64,000 nt of DNA, taken from Agelas oroides (Eukaryota; Porifera; Demospongiae; Agelasida; Agelasidae). Under the pieces are notes generated by a model that made no database searches, had not been told where the DNA came from, and saw nothing but the letters and a program-made list of their open reading frames with translations. The DNA lies in the NCBI GenBank assembly GCA_949130485.1, contig OX422183.1:29998316-30062315 (forward strand), written 5' to 3'. Both the position numbers and the translations under genes were made by a program. Each line of letters begins with the position of its first letter. Positions within the stretch are counted from its first letter, which is position 1. Below are positions 38,398 to 47,500 of this stretch, piece by piece.

Positions 38398-38533
38398 TCT
38401 GTAAACTGGATACACTTATTTTAGCTTTTGTTAGCTACTGTTGTATCCATTTCTCTGGAGCATAAATTATTTATAAAAAAAAAATACAAAAATAAAAATA
38501 ATAAAAAAAAAATAAATAAAAAAATTAAAAAAA
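36184..38533 (+). mobile_element. 5'-truncated non-LTR retrotransposon, copy A
   Basis: It begins inside the endonuclease region and ends in an A-rich tail (38470-38533, mostly A with T interruptions). The left satellite stops at ...gtgcaatcaa and the right resumes at cgcacaaagcgg, which are adjacent in an intact unit. The insertion therefore has no target duplication and no loss. The 3' coding end (SFVPSTISLWNSLPSNV) is of the kind seen in CR1/Jockey/L2-like elements. Confidence 0.85.
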
Positions 38534-39517
38534 CGCACAAAGCGGTACGAGCCTGCAAATCGTTCCGCCTCCACCTTCGCCGTATAATATCGGCACTGGA
38601 AATTCGCGCAAATTCCCTGCAAACCCTACACCAGAACAATAGTTGCACTAATGCAAACTACATATGAGCAAGAAGCTGTGGGAATGAGTAGCCCAAAAAC
38701 GCAAACCTTCCGTTTGTGCAATCAACGCACAAAGCGGTACGAGCTTGCAAATCGTTCCGCCTCCACCATCGCCGTATTGTATCGGCAATGAAAATTCGCG
38801 CAAATTCCCGGCAAACCCTACCCCAGAACAATAGTTGCACTAATGCAAGCAACATATGAGTAAGAAGCTGTGGGAATGGGGAGCCCAAAAACGCAAACCC
38901 TCCGTTTGTGCAATCAACGCACAAAGCGGTACGAGCCTGCAAATCGTTCCGCCTCCACCTTCGCCGTATAATATCGGCACTGGAAATTCGCGCAAATTCC
39001 CTGCAAACCCTACACCAGAACAATAGTTGCACTAATGCAAACTACATATGAGCAAGAAGCTGTGAGAATGAGTAGCACAAAAACGCAAACCCTCCGTTTG
39101 TGCAATCAACGTACAAAGCGGTACGAGCCTGCAAATCGTTTCGCCTCCACCAGCACCGTATTGTATCGGCAACGAAAATTCGCGCAAATTCCCGGCAAAC
39201 CCTACCCCAGAACAATAGTTGCACTAATGCAAGCAACATATGAGTAAGAAGATGTGGGAATGAGGAGCCCAAAAACGCAAACCCTCCGTTTGTGCAATCA
39301 ACGCACAAAGCGGTACGAGCCTGCAAATCGTTCCGCCTCCACCTTCGCCGTATAATATCGGCACTGGAAATTCGCGCAAATTCACTGCAAACCCTACACC
39401 AGAACAATAGTTGCACTAATGCAAACTACATATGAGCAAGAAGCTGTGGGAATGAGGAGCCCAAAAACGCAAACCCTCCGTTTGTGCAATCAACGCACAA
39501 AGCGGTACGAGCCTGAC
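38534..39517 (+). repeat. 192-bp satellite, plus-orientation block, part 3 (384-bp dimers)
   Basis: Two unit types alternate: one with ttgtatcggcaatg and ccctacccc, one with ataatatcggcactgg and ccctacacc. The last 160 bases (39356-39515) are repeated right of LINE copy B. Confidence 0.93.
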
Positions 39518-39753
39518 TATTATACGGCGAAGGTGGAGGCGGAACGATTTGCAGGCTCGTACCGCTTTGTGCGTTGATTGCACAAACGGAGGGTTTGCGT
39601 TTTTGGGCTCCTCATTCCCACATCTTCTTACTCATATGTTGCTTGCATTAGTGCAACTATTGTTCTGGGGTAGGGTTTGCCGGGAATTTGCGCGAATTTT
39701 CGTTGCCGATACAATACTGTGATGGTGGAGGCGAAACGATTTGCAGGCTCGTA
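39518..39753 (-). repeat. Inverted copy of the LINE's own left flank
   Basis: This 236-base segment is the reverse complement of 39122-39357, differing at two positions only. It shares private variants (aagatgtgggaatgaggagcc, ggcaacgaaaattcg). It joins the plus-orientation satellite on its left through the two bases ac, and the 5' end of LINE copy B on its right. Confidence 0.9.
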
Positions 39754-39754
39754 G

Positions 39755-40996
39755 ATGACTTCGCAAATGCCCTTTCAAACGTCTTCTCAAGCGTCTTCCT
39801 CCCAAGCGTCCTCCAGAGTGCTCTCTGAAGCGTCCTACCAACCAGTGTCGACCTCCCAAACATCCTCCCAAGTGCTGGCGCTGGATGGTGAAAACGGTAC
39901 AGGAGAGGCAGAAGCCCAACCGCAAATGCTAGTGGAGCTAGACGAACTGGGTGAATACATCGAGGTGAGCAGCGGTCATTTAGTGGGTAGGCTCTATTTA
40001 GAGAAGTTTGAACTATCCAAGAAAAGGAACGTAGCGAAGTGTGTCCTTGTTGAAGATAAATGGCTGAGCCTTGGAGAGTTTGAAACAAAGAGTGGAAAGA
40101 AGACCAAAAACTGGAGAAAGTCTGTAAAGCATGGTGGCGTGCCTCTTAATGACTTTATCACTGAAACTTTCCCTTGTAAACCACCCACTACTAGGTTGTA
40201 TACTCAAGCTAGCAACCAAGGGGTGTCACCTAGTCAGAGCTCAGCCCCGCACCCCTGGCCTCCAGAGCTTACAACCGCTTTCAGCAAGCTAGAACAAAGG
40301 CTAACTGCATCTATTGAAGATGCCATACAAAAAGCAATGGGCCCAATGCACAGACTGATTAAAGAGGAGGTTAGCACTTTAACCCTGCAGTTAAATGAGC
40401 TGCAGAAAAGGGTGGACAAGTTGGAAGCACAAGAAATGGGTGAACAAAGTACAGATCAGCAACCTGTTAGCCATGAAGATTTAGACCCCAAAATAGGGAT
40501 GTTAGAGACGCAGGTCAAACAACTTTCAACGGCTTTTAGTGTACATAACCGGAAAGTGGAAGCTGAAGAACGGGAGGCCAGAAAGACTTCAGTGATCATT
40601 GCAGGGCTTGAGGAAGGTGAAGATGAGAATGCAGTCGAGGCAGTAAAGACGCTGTTCACAACGAGACTTGACATACAAGAACCTAAATTTGACACAGCGA
40701 ATCGCCTAGGCAGAAAACAAAGCGACAAGCATCGGCCAATAAAGGTTAAGTTCTCTTCCCTGCAAGAAAAGAGGCTCGTTATGGAGAGGAAACAGTCCCT
40801 GAAACATACGGGGATATATATAAACCATGACCTGACAAAACTACAACAAGAAAGAAGTAAAAAGTTGCGAGAGGCAAAAAAGGTTGCTATGCAAAGATAC
40901 CAAAACCAGGAAGTCAGGATTGTAAAAGGGAAGCTGTGTGTGGATGGACAACCCCTATCAACAGAAACTTTCCTAACACTAGGTGGTAATATATAG
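39755..40996 (+). CDS. LINE ORF1 protein with SAND-like domain, coiled coil and RRM/CTD
   Basis: 413 residues. Residues 1-60 are S/T/Q-rich. Residues about 67-137 match the SAND pattern: IEVSSGHLVGRLYLEKF, AKCVLVEDKWLSLGEFE, then KNWRKSVKHGGVPLNDF, which aligns with the KDWK-type DNA-binding core (KxWKxSIRxGG). Residues about 172-275 have heptad-like hydrophobic spacing (LEQRLTASIEDAIQKA, LNELQKRVDKLEAQ), as in trimeric ORF1p coiled coils. Residues about 276-413 resemble the L1-type RRM and C-terminal domain (SVIIAGLEEGE, NRLGRKQSDKHRPIKVKF, GIYINHDLT). ORF1 proteins bind element RNA. A SAND domain would add DNA or chromatin binding and might guide target choice (inference). The ATG follows an in-frame TAG in the satellite, so the start is secure only for this copy. 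The frame is intact. Confidence 0.85.
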   Translation: MTSQMPFQTSSQASSSQASSRVLSEASYQPVSTSQTSSQVLALDGENGTGEAEAQPQMLVELDELGEYIEVSSGHLVGRLYLEKFELSKKRNVAKCVLVEDKWLSLGEFETKSGKKTKNWRKSVKHGGVPLNDFITETFPCKPPTTRLYTQASNQGVSPSQSSAPHPWPPELTTAFSKLEQRLTASIEDAIQKAMGPMHRLIKEEVSTLTLQLNELQKRVDKLEAQEMGEQSTDQQPVSHEDLDPKIGMLETQVKQLSTAFSVHNRKVEAEEREARKTSVIIAGLEEGEDENAVEAVKTLFTTRLDIQEPKFDTANRLGRKQSDKHRPIKVKFSSLQEKRLVMERKQSLKHTGIYINHDLTKLQQERSKKLREAKKVAMQRYQNQEVRIVKGKLCVDGQPLSTETFLTLGGNI

Positions 40997-41002
40997 GATA
41001 AA

Positions 41003-41015
41003 AGCCGGGGTGGCT
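41003..41015 (+). promoter_or_regulatory. Intercistronic hairpin, matched by 44540-44552
   Basis: agccggggtggct lies seven bases after the ORF1 stop and eight before the ORF2 ATG. Its exact reverse complement lies at the ORF2 stop. Each copy can also form a small AGCC/GGCT stem. It could serve ORF2 re-initiation or RNA recognition (inference). Confidence 0.5.
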
Positions 41016-41023
41016 CAAAAAGC

Positions 41024-42328
41024 ATGATTGCCAAGAATCTCAAAGCAAGTGATCTAAGCTTCTACATACTGAATATACATGGATTTACAATGGATAAATT
41101 TAGTGAATTGTTGCAATCTGTTTTTCATGTATATGATTTCGTCTGTCTGTCTGAAACTTGGATGAAAACCCCAGAAAAGCCAAATGTAGATGTGAAAGAC
41201 TATGTATGTATCAACAAACCAAGGTCACGAATTAACAAAAGAGCGAAAAGAGGTTCAGGTGGAATTTTGCTGTACATTCACAACAGAGTAATGGAGAATG
41301 TAGAAATTCTCAATGACCACGAAAGTGATGACAGATTATGGATTAAATTTCGGAGTAGAACTTTAACTGGTGGGGAAAGTGACACCTTCATCTGCTTTTG
41401 CTACTTGCCTCCAGCCGATTCTACATCAACACTTAATGAAGGCTCACACCAACTGGCCTTTGAGAGGGAGGTTGTAAGGTATTCATTAAAAGGAAATGTC
41501 TTGATATGTGGAGATATGAATGCACGTACAGGCATACTGAAGGACTACGCTGAGAATGACTCGGACCTCCCAGTGGATATCCCTTTAAACTACACTATTG
41601 ACCAGGAGGTCCCTCGGCAGTCAAAGGATACAAGTGTAAACCCCCAAGGAAGAGTTTTGTTGGATTTGTGCATTAGTGCTAGAATGAGAATAGTTAACGG
41701 CAGAACCAATGGTGACTCTGCAGGAGATTACACTTGTTATACACCCAGAGGCTGTAGCGTGGTGGACTATCACATCGTGTCAGCAGATCTATTACCAAAG
41801 ATAGTAAATTTCCGTATTGGTACCCTCCCAGATCACTCTGACCACTGCCCACTGATTTTCAATGTACCAGTATTTGTAAGACCAGCAAGACAGCTATTAG
41901 AGGAACAGTTCCCAGACACAAACATAAACAAACACACATTGTCAAGACCATTAAAATGGGATAAAGAGGTAAAGGAGAAATTCTCAATATACCTGCAGCA
42001 AAGCTCCACCATAGAAAAGCTGTCTCATTTGAGACAAACGCTCAAAAGGAGCAGCCCCAATGAAAGTGCACAGGAACTTACAGCATTTCTGACAACAGCT
42101 GTAGACAACTGCGGGCATAATGAAAATACCAATAGAAGGAAAAAACATCCATCGAGATACCGAAGGAAAAGCACAAAATTCCCCACCAACAATTGGTTTA
42201 ATGAAGAATGCAAAGTTCAAAAGCGATTGGTAAATGGTATCAAGAAAATGTTCCTGCAGCAGCCAAATGATACAAACTTAAGAGAGCAATACTTCAAAGA
42301 AAAGAAAGTTTACAAAAAAAATAATTAA
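41024..42328 (+). CDS. LINE ORF2, apurinic-type endonuclease part
   Basis: 434 codons up to a frameshift stop. Endonuclease/exonuclease/phosphatase landmarks are visible: N17 (ILNIHG), E44 (LSETW), D164/N166 (CGDMNAR), D248 (VVDYH) and S272-D273-H274 (SDHCPL). These are the metal-binding and catalytic positions used to nick target DNA for target-primed reverse transcription. ORF2 starts 27 bases after the ORF1 stop. The frame is lost in an eight-A run at 42314-42321; the RT continues 17 bases later in another frame. It could be a decayed base, a sequencing slip, or (less likely) a programmed slip site. Confidence 0.9.
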   Translation: MIAKNLKASDLSFYILNIHGFTMDKFSELLQSVFHVYDFVCLSETWMKTPEKPNVDVKDYVCINKPRSRINKRAKRGSGGILLYIHNRVMENVEILNDHESDDRLWIKFRSRTLTGGESDTFICFCYLPPADSTSTLNEGSHQLAFEREVVRYSLKGNVLICGDMNARTGILKDYAENDSDLPVDIPLNYTIDQEVPRQSKDTSVNPQGRVLLDLCISARMRIVNGRTNGDSAGDYTCYTPRGCSVVDYHIVSADLLPKIVNFRIGTLPDHSDHCPLIFNVPVFVRPARQLLEEQFPDTNINKHTLSRPLKWDKEVKEKFSIYLQQSSTIEKLSHLRQTLKRSSPNESAQELTAFLTTAVDNCGHNENTNRRKKHPSRYRRKSTKFPTNNWFNEECKVQKRLVNGIKKMFLQQPNDTNLREQYFKEKKVYKKNN

Positions 42329-42344
42329 AGCCAGAAAACGTGTA

Positions 42345-44540
42345 GTGGAGACAAACTTCCATAAAAATCTTCTTACTTCCCACAACCAAAACCCAAGAGA
42401 CTTCTGGAAGACTGTTAACCACCTGAGGGAGAAAGACAAACATATTGAAACAGGAGTAAATCCCAAAGAGCTGCTGTCACACCTCCAAAACTTAAACATG
42501 AAAAGAAGTAATGAACGGAATGAGCCACCAAATGCCTCAAGGGTATGTGTACCACACCTTGATAGAGAAATATCAGTGGCAGAGGTGGAAGAGGTACTAC
42601 ATAAACTAAAAGTGAATAAAGCACCTGGAGAGGATGGAATACCACCAGGAGTATTCAAAGCCCTAGATAACACCCTAATTGAAATGCTGGCTATCCTATT
42701 CAACAATGTCATGAGATCTGGAGAATACCCAAACTGTTGGTCCACAGGTATTATATGCCCATTACATAAATCAGGTCCAAGAGATGACCCGAACAACTAC
42801 CGAGGGATAACTCTCTTAAATGTAATGGGCAAGCTGTTCACAGCTATCCTATGTGATAGAATAACACAATGGGCAACTGCAAGACAACTCTTACCAGAAA
42901 CACAGTTTGGTTTCCGCAAAAATAGAAGAACTACAGATTGTTTATTTATAGTGAACACACTAATAGAGAGAGCATCCTGTGAGAAAAGCACACTCTTTTT
43001 GTGCTATGTTGACTTCAGAAAAGCATTTGACTCAGTTGATCATTACTGTTTGTGGAAAAAGCTGGTTCAACTGGGAATTAGTCAACAAACTTTGACAATC
43101 CTGCAGTCAATGTACTCAAAAGCCATGTCAAGTCTGAAACTGTCAAATCACGAGGTCACAGACCAGTTCCGTTGTGAAGTGGGAGTGAGGCAAGGCTGCA
43201 ATCTGAGCCCTCTTCTTTTTAGCCTGTTCATCAGTGGACTAGAGGCTGAACTTGCGAAAAACAAAATGGGAACCAGACTGTGGAACAGACCCATTGATCT
43301 ACTAATGTATGCCGATGATATCGTGTTGATGTCTTCAAGTGAGGAGGGGTTGAGAAAACATCTCAGATCACTGGAGGAATTCTGTGAAGAGTGGAAATTA
43401 GAGGTAAATATAGACAAAACCAAAGTATGTGCTTTTGGGAAAAAGCCAAGATTACTGTCACCTTTCTCATTTGAGGGTATTAACCTGGAAATGGTACAGG
43501 AATACAAATATTTGGGAGTGTGGCTCTCAACAAACCATGTTTATAATAAAGCTAAGAAAGCCCAGGCCAACCAAGGGAAGAAAGCAATATTTGCACTACA
43601 AAGATTACTTGTAAAGTTAAAGTACCCACCCATCACCATTGCACTGAAGCTATTTGATGTTATGATACTGCCAGTACTATCTTACGGTTGCGAACTATGG
43701 GGACATGTAGTGGATCCAGAGCTGGAGGCAACAGAAATGCATTTTCTAAAATATATTTTAAACTTGCCACCAAGTGCAACAAACATGGCCGTACGTGGAG
43801 AGCTCGGACAGCTTCCCCTTCATCTCCTGTGGAGAGAAAAGATATTGTGTTACTGGAATAGACTCTGCTCAGAGGAGATTCCAGATCTCCTCAGAGAGGC
43901 CTTTCATCTATCCACTTGGATGCATCAAACCGGTAAAACCACCTGGGTAACAAAGGTAAAAGAGCTATTTGACAAGGCTGGTATGTCGTTTGCATTCACT
44001 CCACAGGGATGTGGACGAAGAGAAATAGAGCAAGTAATGATACGCTACAGAGATCAGTTTATTCAGCTCTGGAACAGCGAACTTAGCAGACAGACTAGCA
44101 AGAGAGGTGAAGCAGGAAACAAACTACGAACTTACAGACTGTTCAAGTCCCGATTCGAACTGGAGAGTTACCTCTCTCAAGTCAAGGTAGCAAAGTATCG
44201 CATAGCTCTCACCAAGTTGAGAGTGAGTTGTCACAGGCTTCAGATAGAACTGGGAAGGTACCACAAACCATGCTCCATCCCCCCAGAACAGAGACTTTGC
44301 AAATCATGCAATTGTATCGAGGATGAAGTCCATTTCGTATGTGTCTGTCCTGTTTATAACGACCTGAGGGATGAACTGTACACTATCATTGTTAAATCTA
44401 ACCCAAGCTTCATGTATCTCTCCACTAGAGACAAATTTATCCGTCTGTTAACATCTAAAAACACAGCTGTTGTGAACTCCTTAGCCAAGTTTGTACATTT
44501 AGCCTTTAAATTACACAGTTCATACTTTATTGACTTATAA
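42345..44540 (+). CDS. LINE ORF2, reverse transcriptase and zinc-knuckle part
   Basis: 731 codons; the ATG at 42345 is not the true start, because the protein continues from the endonuclease segment across a one-base shift. RT blocks in order: KAPGEDGIPPGVFK, NNYRGITLLNVMGKL, QFGFRKNRRTTDC, motif A YVDFRKAFDSVDH (D223), VRQGCNLSPLLFSLF, the catalytic YADD (322-325), LEVNIDKTKVCAFG and YKYLGVWLS. A C-terminal CxxC...H...C knuckle (about 651-670, CKSCNCIEDEVHFVCVC) follows, as in many LINE ORF2 proteins. It copies element RNA at the nicked target. No other break is seen, so the copy is young. Confidence 0.92.
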   Translation: METNFHKNLLTSHNQNPRDFWKTVNHLREKDKHIETGVNPKELLSHLQNLNMKRSNERNEPPNASRVCVPHLDREISVAEVEEVLHKLKVNKAPGEDGIPPGVFKALDNTLIEMLAILFNNVMRSGEYPNCWSTGIICPLHKSGPRDDPNNYRGITLLNVMGKLFTAILCDRITQWATARQLLPETQFGFRKNRRTTDCLFIVNTLIERASCEKSTLFLCYVDFRKAFDSVDHYCLWKKLVQLGISQQTLTILQSMYSKAMSSLKLSNHEVTDQFRCEVGVRQGCNLSPLLFSLFISGLEAELAKNKMGTRLWNRPIDLLMYADDIVLMSSSEEGLRKHLRSLEEFCEEWKLEVNIDKTKVCAFGKKPRLLSPFSFEGINLEMVQEYKYLGVWLSTNHVYNKAKKAQANQGKKAIFALQRLLVKLKYPPITIALKLFDVMILPVLSYGCELWGHVVDPELEATEMHFLKYILNLPPSATNMAVRGELGQLPLHLLWREKILCYWNRLCSEEIPDLLREAFHLSTWMHQTGKTTWVTKVKELFDKAGMSFAFTPQGCGRREIEQVMIRYRDQFIQLWNSELSRQTSKRGEAGNKLRTYRLFKSRFELESYLSQVKVAKYRIALTKLRVSCHRLQIELGRYHKPCSIPPEQRLCKSCNCIEDEVHFVCVCPVYNDLRDELYTIIVKSNPSFMYLSTRDKFIRLLTSKNTAVVNSLAKFVHLAFKLHSSYFIDL

Positions 44541-44552
44541 GCCACCCCGGCT
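44540..44552 (+). promoter_or_regulatory. 3' hairpin matching the intercistronic one
   Basis: agccaccccggct overlaps the ORF2 stop and is the exact reverse complement of 41003-41015. With the (att)n tail 20 bases downstream, it makes up almost the whole 3' region. Confidence 0.5.
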
Positions 44553-44590
44553 TCTCTTGTCATTAAAAATTATTATTATTATTATTATTA

Positions 44591-47500
44591 ATATCGGCAC
44601 TGGAAATTCGCGCAAATTCACTGCAAACCCTACACCAGAACAATAGTTGCACTAATGCAAACTACATATGAGCAAGAAGCTGTGGGAATGAGTAGCCCAA
44701 AAACGCAAACCCTCCGTTTGTGCAATCAACGCACAAAGCGGTACGAGCCTGCAAATCGTTCCGCCTCCACCGTCGCCGTATCGTATCGGCAATGGAAGTT
44801 CGCGCAAATTCCCGGCAAACCCTACCCCAGAACAATAGTTGCACTAATGCAAACTACATATGAGCAAGAAGCTGTGGGAATGGGAAGCACAAAAACGCAA
44901 ATCCTCCGTTTGTGCAACCAATGCACAAAGCGGTACGAGCCTTCAAATCGTTCCGCCTCCACCGTCGCCGTATTGTATCGGCAATGGAAGTTCGCGCAAA
45001 TTCCCGGCAAACTCTACCCCAGAACAATAGTTGCACTAATGCAAACTACATATGAGCAAGAAGCTGTGGGAATGGGGAGCCCAAACACGCAAACCCTCCG
45101 TTTGTGCAATCAACGCACAAAGCGGTATGAGCCTGCAAATCGTTCCGCCTCCACCTTCGCCGTGTGATATCGGCACTGGAAATTCTAGCAAATTCCCTGC
45201 AAACCCTACACCAGAACAATAGTTGCACTAATGCAAACTACATATGAGCAAGAAGCTGTGGGAATGGGGAGCCCAAAAACGCAAACCCTCCGTTTGTGCA
45301 ATCAACGCACAAAGCGGTACGAGCCTGCAAATCGTTCCGCCTCCACCTTCGCAGTGTGATATCGGCACTGGAAATTCGAGCAAATTCCCAGCAAACCCTA
45401 CACCAGAACAATAGTTGCACTAATGCAAACTACATATGAGCAAGAAGCTGTGGGAATGGGGAGTCCAAAAACGCAGACCCTCCGTTTGTGCAATCAACGC
45501 ACAAAGCAGTACGAGCCTGCAAATCGTTCCGCCTCCACCGTCGCGGTATTGTATCGGCAATGGAAATTCGCATAAATTCCCGGCAAACCCTACCCCAGAA
45601 CAATAGTTGCACTAATGCAAACTACATATGAGCAAGAAGCTGTGGGAATGGGGAGTCCAAAAATGCAGACCCTCCGTTTGTGCAATCAATGCACAAAGCG
45701 GTACGAGCCTGCAAATCGTTCCGCCTCCACCTTCGCCGTATGATATCGGCACTGGAAATTCGAGCAAATTCCCTGCAAACCCTACACCAGAACAATAGTT
45801 GCACTAATGCAAACTACATATGAGCAAGAAGCTGTGGGAATGGGGAGTCCAAAGACGTAGACCCTCCGTTTGTGCAATCAACGCACAAAGTGGTACAAGC
45901 CTGCAAATCGTTCAGCCTCTACCGTCGCCGTATTGTATCGGCAATGGGAATTCGCGCAAATTCCCGGCAAACCCTACCCCAGAACAATAGTTGCACTAAT
46001 GCAAACTACATATGAGCAAGAAGCTGTGGGAATGGGGAGCCCAAAAACGCAAACCCTCCGTTTGTGCAATCAACGCTCAAAGCGGAACGAGCCTGCAAAT
46101 CGTTCCGCCTCCACCATCGCCGTATAATATCGGCACTGGAAATTCGCGCAAATTCCCTGCAAACCCTACACCAGAACAATAGTTGCACTAATGCAAACTA
46201 CATATGAGCAAGAAGCTGTGGGAATGAGTAGCCCAAAAACGCAAACCCTCCGTTTGTGCAATCAACGCACAAAGCGGTACGAGCCTGCAAATCGTTCCGC
46301 CTCCACCATCGCCGTATTGTATCGGCAATGGAAGTTCGCGCAAATTCCCGGCAAACCCTACCACAGAACAATAGTTGCACTAATGCAAACTACATATGAG
46401 CAAGAAGCTGTGGGAATGGGAAGCACAAAAACGCAAACCCTCCGTTTGTGCAATCAACGCACAAAGCGGTACGAGCCTGCAAATCGTTCCGCCTCCACCG
46501 TCGCCGTATTGTATCGGCAATGGAAGTTCGCGCAAATTCCCGGCAAACTCTACCCCAGAACAATAGTTGCACTAATGCAAACTACATATGAGCAAGAAGC
46601 TGTGGGATGGGGAGCCCAAAAACGCAAACCCTCCGTTTGTGCAATCAACGCACAAAGCGGTACGAGCCTGCAAATCGTTCCGCCTCCACCTTCGCCGTAT
46701 GATATCGGAACCGGAAATTCGAGCAAATTCCCTGCAAACCCTACACCAGAGCAATAGTTGCACTAATGCAAACTACATATGAGCAAGAAGCTGTGGGAAT
46801 GGGGAGCCCAAAAACGCAAACCCTCAGTTTGTGCAATCAACGCACAAAGCGGTATGAGCCTGCAAATCGTTCCGCCTCCACCTTCGCCGTGTGATATCGA
46901 CACTGGAAATTCGAGCAAATTCCCTGCAAACCCTACACATGAAAAATAGTTGCACTAATGCAAACTACATATGAGCAAGAAGCTGTGGGAATGGAGAGTC
47001 CAAAAACGCAGACTCTCCGTTTGTGCAATCAACGCACAAAGCAGTACAAGCCTGCAAATCGTTCCGCCTCCACCGTCGCCGTATTGTATCGGCAATGAAA
47101 ATTCGCGCAAATTCCCGGCAAACCCTACCCCAGAACAATAGTTGCACTAATGCAAACTACACATGAGCAAGAAGCTGTGGGAATGGGGAGCCCAAAAACG
47201 CAAACCCTCCTTTTGTGCAATCAACGCACAAAGCGGTATGAGCCTGCAAATCGTTCCGCCTCCACCTTCGCCGTATAATATCGGCACTGGAAATTCGCGC
47301 AAATTCCCTGCAAAGCCTACACCAGAACAATAATTGCACTAATGCAAACTACACATGAGCAAGAAGCTGTGAGAATGAGTAGCACAAAAACGCAAACCCT
47401 CCGTTTGTGCAATCAACGTACAAAGCGGTACGAGCCTGCAAATCGTTTCGCCTCCACCATCGCCGTATTGTATCGGCAATGAAAATTCGCGCAAATTCCC

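Larger units (their letters stand above)
39754..44590 (+). mobile_element. Near-complete APE-type non-LTR retrotransposon, copy B
   Basis: Two cistrons: ORF1 39755-40996 and ORF2 41024-44540 (one frameshift), then a very short 3' region ending in (att)n. The ATG of ORF1 is only one base from the satellite junction, so there is no 5' UTR and this copy may be slightly truncated. About 160 bases of target (39356-39515) are duplicated at 44590-44750, with the rare variant aaattcactgcaaacc in both. Clade not assigned: the (att)n tail, L1-type ORF1 core and C-terminal zinc knuckle occur in several clades. Confidence 0.9.
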
